Of a DNA stretch of 64,000 nucleotides, positions 46,750 to 55,714 are shown piece after piece (the stretch's first letter is position 1; every line of letters starts with the position of its first letter). The stretch comes from Loigolactobacillus rennini DSM 20253 (GTDB taxonomy: Bacteria; Bacillota; Bacilli; Lactobacillales; Lactobacillaceae), in assembly GCF_001436505.1 (NCBI RefSeq), contig NZ_AYYI01000005.1:37315-101314 (forward strand), in the 5' to 3' direction. The notes under the pieces were generated by a model. The model saw only the letters and a list, made by a program, of their open reading frames with translations. It was not told where the DNA came from and did no database searches. The position numbers and the translations under genes were made by a program.

Positions 46750-47439
46750 TTACCACCAGCCATGAGCTTGACGGAAGGCAACAGCGCCGCCGACACTACC
46801 ATAGCGGGAAGTTGCGTAATTTAACATACCAGCGGTTTGACTAGCAACTGAACCATAGCCCCAGCCTTCTTTAGTTTGGCCTAAACCGTGGTAGCCATTT
46901 GGTGAAACGGCGTTCGGGTTGCCACCAGATTCTGGTTGAACAACTGTGTTCCATAATGCGTCAGTACCACCAGCGGCGATAAACTGAGAATATGTAGAAC
47001 CACCAGTAGAAGCAGCTTGTTTAGTTGCTGCATTTGAAGCTTGTTGTGTTTGTGCAGTTTGTTGGACTGAAGCTGCTTGCTGTTGTGCTTGTGCGGCACT
47101 AGCTTGTTGCTGTGCTTGTGCAGCTTGTTGAACTTGTGCGTTATTGTTAGTTGTTTGTGTCTGAGTTTGTGTTGTATTAGTTGTTTGTGTCTTTTCTGAA
47201 TCAGGAATATCGTACTTTTGGCCAGCGAAGATCAAATGCGTATCTGAATTGATGTTATTTGCTTTTTCAATGCTGTTGATCGAAACACCATATTCGTCAG
47301 CTAGCTTGGAAACTGTGTCACCAGATTGAGCTGTTACTGTAGCAGCTTGTGCTTGTTGTGCACCAACAATGAACAAACCTGCAGCACCAGCTGTTGTGAA
47401 CATTAACATCTTTGCGCGTTTACTTAATAAAATAATCAA
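46750..47439 (-). CDS. secreted LysM / Apf-type cell-wall protein
   Basis: A 229-residue exported protein. A signal peptide (KRAKMLMFTTAGAAGLFIVG, cleavage near AQA) is followed by one LysM domain (about residues 34-78, VTAQSGDTVSKLADEYGVS), a Gln/Ala/Thr-rich linker, and a C-terminal domain of about 75 residues with ESGGNPNAVSPNGYHGLGQ and FRQAHGWW, as in aggregation-promoting-factor and resuscitation-type lytic transglycosylases. The exact start is unclear. The TTG at 47439 is only three bases after AGGAG, whereas the ATT codons at 47436 or 47433 are better spaced and the first ATG would remove the basic part of the signal peptide. It probably remodels the cell wall. Confidence 0.9.
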   Translation of the reverse strand: MIILLSKRAKMLMFTTAGAAGLFIVGAQQAQAATVTAQSGDTVSKLADEYGVSINSIEKANNINSDTHLIFAGQKYDIPDSEKTQTTNTTQTQTQTTNNNAQVQQAAQAQQQASAAQAQQQAASVQQTAQTQQASNAATKQAASTGGSTYSQFIAAGGTDALWNTVVQPESGGNPNAVSPNGYHGLGQTKEGWGYGSVASQTAGMLNYATSRYGSVGGAVAFRQAHGWW

Positions 47440-48170
47440 TCACTCCTAAAGGATTTTTATGTTTTAATTGCGATATTTTTAACTTTAACCGGTGACGCTT
47501 TGTGCTGTCATCGATTCAACAGTGCCCATTATAAGCGTAGACTGTAACAATCCAATACCAACAGTGTTACAAAATGGTGCTGTTTTGAAATATCGTCATA
47601 CTTTTGTAACATCACGTAATGGAAAAATGAGGGAATCCTACGCCTTAGGTCTTAATAAAAAGTTAAATTTGGTGAAATGTTACAGAAAAAGCGAAAAAAT
47701 TTTGACTTTTTTTTATTTTTTTCTTTAAATTTCTAACGCTTTGCGCATTAATTAACAAATTTCCTGCTTTTTAGCATTAATTTAACAAAAAGATGACAGC
47801 TATTACTGAATTGCAAAGGTGTTAGGAGTAAAACACTGATGTTAGCGCTTTTATTCACAAAATGAACGTCACGCTTCTATTATATAGTTGTAAAAATCAG
47901 TTTTAAATTAAATGCGAAGCTAAATAGCGGCTTGTGACTATTACCGGTCACAAACCGCTACTATCATAAAAATAACATTTTTGACTAAAGGAGAAAACGT
48001 GGAACGACTTTAGAATAACACGTTTTAAGCGAAAATCAATAAAGCGCTAACATTTTAAGGGATATCCCTAACGGAGTGTTGCGCTAAACTTGAACTAGCG
48101 TGGACTAATTTATTGACAAACTAGCTAAAGCGTTGCCACAATAAACGTGATTAGTTAAGGAGGAAAAAAG
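47440..48170. other. 731-base intergenic region with repeated TGTAAC motifs
   Basis: I see no convincing gene here. TGTAAC or its complement occurs at 47543, 47566, 47605 and 47679. These resemble half sites of the WalR cell-wall regulator, which fits the LysM gene, but no pair has the 5-base spacing of a full WalR site. Two very short frames with ribosome binding sites occur at 47839-47865 (8 codons) and at 47999-48013 (4 codons). A 14-bp hairpin lies at 47925-47960. AGGAGG at 48159 belongs to the next gene. Confidence 0.4.
47925..47960. repeat. 14-bp inverted repeat in the nmrA-like gene leader
   Basis: TAGCGGCTTGTGAC and GTCACAAACCGCTA pair over 14 positions with one mismatch and an 8-base loop. 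There is no T run on either side, so a terminator is unlikely. Confidence 0.6.
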
Positions 48171-49040
48171 ATGACATACAGTATTAGTGGTGCAACTGGA
48201 CATTTAGGCCGGCAAATTATTGCGCAACTCAGTCGGCTGGTACCTGCAACTCAAATTACCTTAGGCGTTCACACGTTAAGTAAGGCCAAAGCATTTGCTG
48301 CTGCGGGAATGGGAATTGTTCCTATTGATTACCAAGAACCTACTTCTTTACAAAACTTATTACTAGACTGCGATGTTTTTATTTATATTCCTAGTAAAAG
48401 TCAAACCAGTTTCCAGCGTGTGGAAGAATCTGAAAATGTCTTGCAGGCAGTTGAAAAAAGCAATATTAAACATTTGATTGTGATGGGCTTTATTGCAGAT
48501 CAGGTAAATAATCCGTTTGCGTTATCAGCGTTTTATGGTTATGCGCCGCGGCGACTGGCGCAAACAGACATTCCGTATACGATTTTGCGCAATGCGCTAT
48601 ACGCTGATCCTTTAGTTCCTTATTTACCAGAACTGGTTCAGCGGCAGCACGTGATCTATCCAATGGCGGATAAGGCCTTGACGTTTATCGGACAAAAGGA
48701 TAGTGCGGCGGCATTTGCCAAAGTTGCGACCACACCTGCTTTGCAGCAAAATGGTCGCATTTATACTTTGACGCAAACACGGCACTATACCATGCCGGAA
48801 CTGGCAGCCGTTTTATCCCAAGTTTCAGGACGACCAATTGATTATCAGCCGGTGACCTTAACTGAATTTGCACAACTGTACAATCAAAATGGGGAAGGTA
48901 AAATGCTAGCTTCCATGTATGCAGGCGGTGCGCGCGGCTTGTTACAAGAAGTCAGTGGCGATTACCAAACAATTATGGGTCATCCAGCGCAGTCACTACC
49001 TGAATTTATGCAAGCAGCAGTTGCTAACGAATCATTTTAG
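48171..49040 (+). CDS. NmrA-like NAD(P)-binding oxidoreductase
   Basis: A 289-residue atypical short-chain dehydrogenase. The N-terminal nucleotide-binding motif SISGATGHLGRQII follows the GxxGxxG pattern with NADP-type spacing, and the fold continues with DVFIYIPSKSQ and HLIVMGFIAD. Proteins of this QorB/NmrA type reduce quinones or sense NADP. It starts with ATG after AAGGAGG. It is a single gene. The substrate is unknown. Confidence 0.85.
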   Translation: MTYSISGATGHLGRQIIAQLSRLVPATQITLGVHTLSKAKAFAAAGMGIVPIDYQEPTSLQNLLLDCDVFIYIPSKSQTSFQRVEESENVLQAVEKSNIKHLIVMGFIADQVNNPFALSAFYGYAPRRLAQTDIPYTILRNALYADPLVPYLPELVQRQHVIYPMADKALTFIGQKDSAAAFAKVATTPALQQNGRIYTLTQTRHYTMPELAAVLSQVSGRPIDYQPVTLTEFAQLYNQNGEGKMLASMYAGGARGLLQEVSGDYQTIMGHPAQSLPEFMQAAVANESF

Positions 49041-49064
49041 TTTCTACTATAATAAGTGGGCTAC

Positions 49065-49116
49065 AAAAGCACCGTGAAATTTATCGGTTATTAACGACAA
49101 ATCTCAGGGTGCTTTT
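49065..49116 (+). terminator. terminator after the NmrA-like gene
   Basis: AAAAGCACC and GGTGCTTTT pair perfectly, with further imperfect pairing of the interior, and TTTTT follows. Confidence 0.7.
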
Positions 49117-49196
49117 TGGTTTGTAACCGTTTTAACAAGCGTTTATGTCAATTCTATGCGCTTTTTTTATACATTTTTGCAACATTTTTTATATGA

Positions 49197-49799
49197 TTAA
49201 ACGTCGTATGGACTATGAAAAGGGTGTGTTTTAAGTAGTTGACTATAAAAAATCAATTCTTTAATGCCATTGGTTAAACGTTGGGCGTAGTAATCACCGG
49301 AGGGAGCTGTTGCTAAGAGGCGCCCATCTGCGGCAAAGTTATCATTAACCTGTGAAATTAAGATTGGATTAGGTAACACTAACGTTTTTAGCATTTGCAG
49401 AATTGGAACTAATGATTCCGCTGCTAACACGCCACCATCTGAATAGGAAGTGTAGCTAAGAATTTGAACAGGTTTGCGGGCAACTTCAGGACCCACGTAG
49501 TCTAATGCATTTTTAAGCTCACCCGGTAAAGCATGATCATATTCCGGGGTTAAGATGAGGTAACCATCGGCTTGTTTCAAAGCATTAAGCCAGTTTTTTT
49601 CGTTAGTAGTCAGGTCAGTTAGCGGTTGTGCTAGCGGTGTTTCAGAATGATTATAGAAAGGAAGCTGGTACTTTTTTAAATCCAGCCATTGATAATCAAT
49701 GTTGTCCATTTTTGGTGCGTGTTGTTTTAAATAGTCGAAAATGAACTGTCCAGCAGCAACTTTTCTAGTGCTGCCTAAAATGATTGCGATTTGCGTCAT
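49197..49799 (-). CDS. NAD(P)H-dependent FMN reductase
   Basis: A 200-residue flavodoxin-fold protein. The FMN phosphate loop is GSTRKVAAGQFIFDYL, and LTPEYDHALPGELKNALDYVG is the signature of the NADPH-dependent FMN reductase family. It acts in the cytosol on flavins, quinones or azo compounds. It starts with ATG after AGAAGG. It is a single gene, divergent from the oxidase at 50081. The 281-base gap between them holds no gene I can support. Confidence 0.9.
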   Translation of the reverse strand: MTQIAIILGSTRKVAAGQFIFDYLKQHAPKMDNIDYQWLDLKKYQLPFYNHSETPLAQPLTDLTTNEKNWLNALKQADGYLILTPEYDHALPGELKNALDYVGPEVARKPVQILSYTSYSDGGVLAAESLVPILQMLKTLVLPNPILISQVNDNFAADGRLLATAPSGDYYAQRLTNGIKELIFYSQLLKTHPFHSPYDV

Positions 49800-50080
49800 A
49801 ATGGATACCTTCTTTATACATATTTTATATATTTCATTATCAGGATAACAGCCGGCAAAACAAAAAGCAACGACTTAGATCGTCGCAATTGTGTAATAAA
49901 ACACAAGCGATTTTTAAAATAAATGTTAACAAATTCATGGACTTTTTATAATAAATTTTATATAATGCATCTGTAAGCGATTCCATCAGTGGATCTAATT
50001 TGTACGCTTGGTTAATTTGCTGTTGATTCATTGATTGGCTTGGAAATAACCTGTGATTTATTAGAAAGTAGGGAGTTCAT

Positions 50081-51535
50081 ATGACTTATCGTCGTGTAAC
50101 AAAAACAGATGTTGACGCACTACGGGAGATTGTTTCGGCAGACCGGGTCATTTATCCGGCCACAACGCATTATGATCATGACCAGTTTAAACAAGTGCGT
50201 AGTTTACCTGACGTTGCCGTACAACCGCAAACCAACGCGGAAGTTGCCGCAATCTTACGCTACGCTAATGAGCATTTGATACCAGTCACAGTACGTGGAA
50301 ATGCGACTGGTTTGATGGGCGCCAATGTTCCGATGGCTCAAGGTATTGATATTGACATGATTAAAATGAATAAAGTACTAGAATATGATCCAGACAATTT
50401 GACCTTGACGGTGCAAAACGGTTTCCGGATTCGCGATATTAATGAATATCTAGCTGACAAACCATTTACTTATATTCCTGCGCCAGCCATGAAATGGGCA
50501 ACCATTGGTGGCAATGCCAGCACCAATGCTGGGGGCATGCGCGCTGTTAAGTATGGCACAACCCGGGAACACATTCGGGGAATTACCGTGGTGATGGTAG
50601 ACGGCACCATTCAGCATTTTGGTGGCAAGACGGTTAAAAATAGTTCGGGCTATGATTTACGTGATTTAATTGTGGGTAGTGAAGGGACTTTAGCAGTGAT
50701 TACCGAATTGATTTTGCGCCTAGTTCCACGGCCGCCCGTTAATTTGGATGTGTTAGTGCCGTTTGTCAACGTTAAAAAGGCCATTAGCGTCGTACCTAAA
50801 ATTTTGCAAGCCGGTTTAGTGCCCGCGGGATTAGAATTCTTTAGTCGGGAAACCATTAAATATTGGGAAAATTATACCCAGCAGCCATTTATGGATCATA
50901 CTGGCGATGGCTACTTGTTGGTCACATTTGATGGTCACGATGAAGCAGTGGTGCAGCGTGATTTAGATAAGGCACTGCAAATTGCCAAAGATAATGGGGC
51001 TTTAGCACCGATTCGGATGGGGGATGAAGCACATCGGGTCGCTGTCTGGAAAACTCGGAACCAGTTGTTGACGGCGATTCAGCAAACTACCACGGCAATC
51101 GATGAAATTGACGTGGTGGTACCAATTAGCCAAATTCCGCGTGTATTGGATAAGGTGGCTGCATTACAAGATAGTGAACAGGTCCGGATGCCTAATTTTG
51201 GTCATGCTGGGGATGGTAATTTACACATCTATATGTGCAAAGATGATTATTCACGTGCTGAATTTGCTGGTAAAGTGGATCGAATCATTCGGCAATTGTA
51301 TGCGACTGCCCGTAAATTAGGTGGCGAAATGTCAGGTGAACATGGCATTGGTTTTGCGCGGGAGCCTTATTTTGAAGCTTATTATGGACAAGACAAAGTA
51401 CAATTATTGCAAAAGATTAAATCAGTGTTTGATCCCAACCACATTTTAAATCCGTATAAAGTTTTTCCGACTGTTGGGCCCAATCGGCAAGCTAATCGTT
51501 CATTAGACGTTAACGACATTAAGCCCAAACAATAG
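50081..51535 (+). CDS. FAD-linked oxidase, GlcD / D-lactate dehydrogenase type
   Basis: A 484-residue flavoenzyme. The FAD-binding PCMH domain carries PVTVRGNATGLMGANVP and GGNASTNAGGMRAVKYG, and the C-terminal domain carries MPNFGHAGDGNLHIY and GGEMSGEHGIGFAREPYF. These are the landmarks of glycolate or D-2-hydroxyacid dehydrogenases. It could oxidise D-lactate or another 2-hydroxy acid. No GlcE or GlcF partner is nearby. It starts with ATG after AAGTAGGGAG. Confidence 0.92.
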   Translation: MTYRRVTKTDVDALREIVSADRVIYPATTHYDHDQFKQVRSLPDVAVQPQTNAEVAAILRYANEHLIPVTVRGNATGLMGANVPMAQGIDIDMIKMNKVLEYDPDNLTLTVQNGFRIRDINEYLADKPFTYIPAPAMKWATIGGNASTNAGGMRAVKYGTTREHIRGITVVMVDGTIQHFGGKTVKNSSGYDLRDLIVGSEGTLAVITELILRLVPRPPVNLDVLVPFVNVKKAISVVPKILQAGLVPAGLEFFSRETIKYWENYTQQPFMDHTGDGYLLVTFDGHDEAVVQRDLDKALQIAKDNGALAPIRMGDEAHRVAVWKTRNQLLTAIQQTTTAIDEIDVVVPISQIPRVLDKVAALQDSEQVRMPNFGHAGDGNLHIYMCKDDYSRAEFAGKVDRIIRQLYATARKLGGEMSGEHGIGFAREPYFEAYYGQDKVQLLQKIKSVFDPNHILNPYKVFPTVGPNRQANRSLDVNDIKPKQ

Positions 51536-51597
51536 CTAAATGTTTGCTGCTGTTTTTAGCAGGCAGCATAAAAAGTGCCCCGCTAGTAAATAAAAAT

Positions 51598-51626
51598 GAC
51601 AAACCACGTTTAGTACGTGATTTGCC
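51598..51626 (-). terminator. terminator of the ABC transporter operon
   Basis: GACAAACCACGT and ACGTGATTTGCC pair over 12 positions with G-T pairs; the minus side continues as ATTTTTATTT. It is about 50 bases past the permease stop. Confidence 0.75.
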
Positions 51627-51676
51627 ATTTTAGGTTACCTGATTAAGATTGTGAAATTAAGGCTTGCAAATGGAAA

Positions 51677-52456
51677 TTAATCCATGCTAGTTTTCGTTTC
51701 AACCCAATGCTTGAGTAAATAAACATTGATCGCTGACATCACGATGACTGACAATAAAAAGTCGCCGGAACTTAAATATAAGCCTAATAAAACGTTGGTA
51801 TCCGTCGGTGCCGCTAATCCGAAGCCGCTTAGCAGCCATTGAGAAAAGGCCTGCACACCGCTGTCAATCCAGTTTCCCGCAAATAACGTGATGATAATGA
51901 CCGCAATAATTAAAATGAAGCGGAAAAGCTTTTGCCGGATAGTGGGTAAAAACGCGCTGATGGTTATGGTGACGAAGTGAATTAACGTGATAAACACCCA
52001 AGTGAATAATAATAAGCTTATGAAAATTAGGACACCGCCGGTTAAATATTGCCAAGCTTCTGCCGGAAAATCAAACGAGGCTTCACCATCAATAAAGAAT
52101 TTGAGTGCACTAACTGCTAATAGAATCACTTGCAAAACCATAAAGTATAAATAGCTGAGAAATGTTGCGGCTACATTAGCGCAGTAAAGCTTGGTGTCAG
52201 AAGTTGGAATTAATCGATAACTGTTCGCAACCCAGCTACGTTCCATTTTTTGAGCTAGCAGCACAAACACAACAAATCCTGCAACACTACCGTAGCCCAA
52301 GGTTAAGGAAGATGGCAAACTATCTGACCAGCTACCTTTAAATAAATTATAAATACCAGTTAAAATGATAAAAATAAGTTCAATGCCCACGGCACCATGG
52401 ATAATTCTAGCTTTTTGCCGCCAAAAAGTTTTAATTAAACTGCCTGTACTAGTCAT
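51677..52456 (-). CDS. ABC transporter permease
   Basis: A 259-residue membrane protein with about six helices (IIHGAVGIELIFIILTGIYNLF, YGSVAGFVVFVLL, and so on). The start is the ATG at 52456 after GAGGGGG; a longer frame to 52615 is antisense-like overlap with the ATPase gene and should be ignored. It overlaps the ATPase stop by eight bases. With that ATPase and the YtrA-type regulator it forms a three-gene unit of the kind often induced by cell-envelope agents. Substrate unknown. Confidence 0.82.
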   Translation of the reverse strand: MTSTGSLIKTFWRQKARIIHGAVGIELIFIILTGIYNLFKGSWSDSLPSSLTLGYGSVAGFVVFVLLAQKMERSWVANSYRLIPTSDTKLYCANVAATFLSYLYFMVLQVILLAVSALKFFIDGEASFDFPAEAWQYLTGGVLIFISLLLFTWVFITLIHFVTITISAFLPTIRQKLFRFILIIAVIIITLFAGNWIDSGVQAFSQWLLSGFGLAAPTDTNVLLGLYLSSGDFLLSVIVMSAINVYLLKHWVETKTSMD

Positions 52457-53162
52457 GCTCGTTTTCCCCCTCGTAAAAACTTTCGTAATAATCTTCAATG
52501 CTTTGATTATGCTTTTCCCGGATGGTGTCGGCTTTTTCTTGTGCGACAACCGTTTGGTGCTGCACCACAATGACTTGGTCCAACAAATTGGCGATGTCAG
52601 TAACGTGGTGATCACTGATTAAAATGGTGGCCATTTCTGGTTTCCACTGAATGATGCTGGCGATGATCTTTTTACGGTTCATACTGTCAATACCGTTAAA
52701 CGGCTCGTCTAGCAGGTATAGTTGGACATGGCGAGCAAAGGTAATCGCAATGGTGAATTTACGTTGATTACCTTTAGATAACTGGTTTAACCGTTTTTGT
52801 AGATCTAATTCCAGCTGCTGTGCTAATTTATCAAAATCTGCGCGGACAAAATCGGGATAAACCCGGTCGTAAAAATCAGCGATCTGGTTTAATTTCATGC
52901 CTGGGTTAAGCCCAGCCAGCTGTTCGCTAAAGCTGACCATGCTCTTGCGAATCGAGGCAGCTGTTTCATCGTTTAAGCGAATTTCCCCGTGGAATTCTGT
53001 TGCACTACCAGCGATCAGTCGCATTAAAGTGGTTTTTCCGGCGCCGTTAGCACCTAGTAAACCAATAATGGCATTGTGCGGTAAAGTCAGTGATAAATCA
53101 GTTAAAATGGTGTGCATGTTACGTTTATAGGATAAATCCTTGATAGCTAGTAAGTCAGTCAT
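52449..53162 (-). CDS. ABC transporter ATP-binding protein
   Basis: A 237-residue single nucleotide-binding domain. Walker A is GANGAGKTTLMRLIAG, the signature is LNQLSKGNQRKF (a degenerate LSGGQ) and Walker B is LYLLDEPFNGID, all of which fit the YtrB/drug-export group. It starts with ATG after AAGGAG inside the end of the regulator gene (eight-base overlap). Confidence 0.92.
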   Translation of the reverse strand: MTDLLAIKDLSYKRNMHTILTDLSLTLPHNAIIGLLGANGAGKTTLMRLIAGSATEFHGEIRLNDETAASIRKSMVSFSEQLAGLNPGMKLNQIADFYDRVYPDFVRADFDKLAQQLELDLQKRLNQLSKGNQRKFTIAITFARHVQLYLLDEPFNGIDSMNRKKIIASIIQWKPEMATILISDHHVTDIANLLDQVIVVQHQTVVAQEKADTIREKHNQSIEDYYESFYEGENEHD

Positions 53163-53532
53163 GTGACTGCTCCTTTCGTTGGTCGATATAATTGGTTAAA
53201 TATTGAATCATTTCGTCTGGGGTAATTTGCAATTCGGCTAGGCGATCGTACACCATGGCGAGTTGACCTTCCACCACTCGGCGTCTGAGATCCACCAATA
53301 CGGAAATATCTGTCGTCACAAAATTTCCTTTGCCGCGTTGTGGCTTTAAGATACCTTCGTTGACTAACTCGCTGAGTGCCCGCTGGACAGTATTGACATT
53401 AACCGTCAATTTGACAGCTAATTGTCGTACTGCTGGTAATTTAGCGCCTGGTTTCAGCCGATTAACAATGATCTCTTTGTAAATATACTGTTTAATTTGG
53501 TAATAGATCGGCACTTTATCGTCAAATTCCAT
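53155..53532 (-). CDS. GntR-family regulator, YtrA subfamily
   Basis: A 125-residue short regulator. The winged helix (residues about 8-75, LKPGAKLPAVRQLAVKLTVNVNTVQRALSEL) is followed by only a short dimerisation tail, which defines the YtrA subfamily. It is the first gene of the ABC operon and probably represses it. It starts with ATG after AGGAGGGGC. The 5' gap to 53932 holds no other gene. Confidence 0.9.
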   Translation of the reverse strand: MEFDDKVPIYYQIKQYIYKEIIVNRLKPGAKLPAVRQLAVKLTVNVNTVQRALSELVNEGILKPQRGKGNFVTTDISVLVDLRRRVVEGQLAMVYDRLAELQITPDEMIQYLTNYIDQRKEQSHD

Positions 53533-53791
53533 TCCGGCCCCTCCTAACTAGTGTATTAGCTTACTGTTACACTATAACTTGATGCTTAAATTTTTGCAAG
53601 TTTAAACGGTAAAATCAGTCTAAAGTTAGAGAAATGGTTCGGTTGGAAGACGGTAAAGGGCGACTGTTGCTGCCAATAGTGACGAATTAGAAATTGCTAA
53701 GCTGGTGTGAAAGTGTGTTTCTTTTTTTATGTTGTAAAAATAATGATAAAAAGTTAAAAATAAAGTTAAAACTTGATCGCAATCAAATCTA

Positions 53792-53823
53792 GTTAAACGT
53801 TTTCATTAAAATAAGTGTATACT
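53792..53823 (+). promoter_or_regulatory. pyruvate oxidase promoter with cre-like site
   Basis: GTTAAACGTTTTCA (53792-53805) matches 12 of 14 cre positions and overlaps the -35 region of a TATACT -10 element at 53818-53823. This suits catabolite control of the oxidase. A long AT-rich leader follows to the start at 53933. The 400-base gap 53533-53932 shows no gene. Confidence 0.5.
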
Positions 53824-53932
53824 AATTAATTGTGAGCAGGAATTTTGAATAAACTGTTTACATTTTAGATAAAACTATTATACTTAATTTATATATTATA
53901 AATTAACATTTTTGTTTAGGAGGAATTTAGAT

Positions 53933-55684
53933 ATGGCACAAACGATCAAAGCAGCCGATGCGGCTTTTAAAGTCATCGAAGAATGGGGCGTTGATCACGT
54001 TTACGGATATCCCGGGGGTTCTTTTGACGATGGAATGAATGCGCTTCACAATCGTAAGGACACCATGAAATTCATTCAGGTTCGGCATGAAGAAGCTGGC
54101 GCCTTGTCTGCCGCTGCTGAAGCTAAATTGACTGGTAAGCTTGGAGTTGCAATCGGTTCCGCAGGCCCTGGCGCAGTTCATTTGATGAATGGGTTATACG
54201 ATGCAAAGCATGACCACGCACCAGTTTTGGCATTGGTGGCACAAGTCCCACAAGCACGGATGAACATTGACTTTTTCCAAGCAATTGATGAAGGACCGAT
54301 TTTTGATGATGTTGCAGTGTTCAACCGGACTGCAACAACCGCTAAAGGATTGCCAGCTTTGATCGATACTGCCATTCGTCAAGCTTATAAGTACAATGGT
54401 GTGTCCGTTGTCATTATTCCAAAGAACTTAGGCTGGACAGACATTCCGGACACTTACATTTCTAACGCGAAAAATCACGTTGCACCGATTATGCCAGAAC
54501 CAGATCCAGCTGCAATTGATAAAGCAGTTGATTTGATTAAAGCAGCTAAGAAACCAATGATTTACTTTGGTATCGGTGCTAAAAACGCGGGACCAGAATT
54601 AAAGGCAGTGTCTGAGAAGTTTAAGATGCCATTAGTTTCGACTGTCATTGCAAAGGGCATCGTTGAGGACACCTACCCAGGTTACATCGGTTCTACTGGT
54701 CGGCCGGCTGGGAAACCAGGTTCTGAATTAGGCTTTAATACAGACTTAATCCTTTGGGTTGGGAACGATTCACCATTTAGTATCTTCTTGTTCAATCCAA
54801 AGGCGAAAGTGATCCAAGTAGACACGGACAGCGAAAAATTAGGCAAACGTCACCAAATCGATGTGCCAATTTTAGCTGATGCCAAAAAGACGTTGGTAGC
54901 ATTAGCCGCAAAGGGTGATACTTTAGAACCTTCAGACTTTTACCGTGCTGCTAAGGCTAACCAAAAAGACTGGCGCGCTTGGCAAGATAGCTTTATTGAT
55001 GACAAAGAAGAACCTTTGCGTCCAGAACCGATTTTTGCTGCTATCAACAAATATGCCGCTGACGATGCTGTCTTTGGCATCGATGTTGGGAACGTCAACA
55101 TCAACTTCATGCGGTTAATGGATTTGAAGACCACACAAAAATGGACAACTTCTGGCCAATACGCAACTATGGGCTATGGCTTACCAGCCGCAGTTGCTGC
55201 TAAAGTAGCTTACCCTGATCGGCAAGTCTTCAGTTTAAGTGGTGACGGTGGTTTTGCCATGATGTCGCAAGAAATCTTAACGGCCGTTAAGTATCATTTG
55301 CACACCATCAACGTGGTCTTCAGTAATCAAACTTTAGGCTACATTGAAGCTGAACAACGTGATGATACGCACCAACCACTATCTGGTGTTGATTTAATTG
55401 ACACAGATTGGGCAACTGTCGCTAAGGGCATGGGTGCTAAAGGCTATACCATTCGTAGTTGGGATGATATTGATTCTGTCTTTAAAGCTGCAGTTGCCGC
55501 TGATGGCCCAGTTGTGATTGACGTTAAATTAACTGGTGCAATGCCATTGACAACACAACACATGTACATCGATCCAAGCTGGCAAGATCCAGAAAAGGTT
55601 CAAGAATTTGTCAAGAAGTACCAGGCAGAAGACTTGAAACCATTTAGCACGTACATGAAAGAAGCCGCTGAAGGCAAGATTTAA
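53933..55684 (+). CDS. pox: pyruvate oxidase
   Basis: A 583-residue thiamine diphosphate and FAD enzyme converting pyruvate, phosphate and oxygen to acetyl phosphate, CO2 and hydrogen peroxide. The N-terminal domain has VYGYPGGSFDDGMNAL and VRHEEAGALSAAAEAKLTG (in part), and the thiamine motif is SLSGDGGFAMM followed by NQTLGYIEAEQ. Length fits POX of lactobacilli. The start is the ATG at 53933 after AGGAGG; the reading from 53912 is not needed. The codon choice suggests strong expression. Confidence 0.95.
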   Translation: MAQTIKAADAAFKVIEEWGVDHVYGYPGGSFDDGMNALHNRKDTMKFIQVRHEEAGALSAAAEAKLTGKLGVAIGSAGPGAVHLMNGLYDAKHDHAPVLALVAQVPQARMNIDFFQAIDEGPIFDDVAVFNRTATTAKGLPALIDTAIRQAYKYNGVSVVIIPKNLGWTDIPDTYISNAKNHVAPIMPEPDPAAIDKAVDLIKAAKKPMIYFGIGAKNAGPELKAVSEKFKMPLVSTVIAKGIVEDTYPGYIGSTGRPAGKPGSELGFNTDLILWVGNDSPFSIFLFNPKAKVIQVDTDSEKLGKRHQIDVPILADAKKTLVALAAKGDTLEPSDFYRAAKANQKDWRAWQDSFIDDKEEPLRPEPIFAAINKYAADDAVFGIDVGNVNINFMRLMDLKTTQKWTTSGQYATMGYGLPAAVAAKVAYPDRQVFSLSGDGGFAMMSQEILTAVKYHLHTINVVFSNQTLGYIEAEQRDDTHQPLSGVDLIDTDWATVAKGMGAKGYTIRSWDDIDSVFKAAVAADGPVVIDVKLTGAMPLTTQHMYIDPSWQDPEKVQEFVKKYQAEDLKPFSTYMKEAAEGKI

Positions 55685-55714
55685 AGTTGGATTTAGTTTG
55701 AAAGGGTCAAGGTC

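Noticed and set aside
47492..47728. A 78-codon frame upstream of the LysM gene
   Set aside because: No ribosome binding site, and unlikely composition (poly-Phe end, AT-rich intergenic DNA).
49840..50031. A 63-codon minus-strand frame between the FMN reductase and the oxidase
   Set aside because: No ribosome binding site and AT-rich random-like composition.
51677..52615. Long version of the ABC permease starting at 52615
   Set aside because: The extra 53 residues read through the ATPase gene in another frame; the ATG at 52456 has a good GAGGGGG site.
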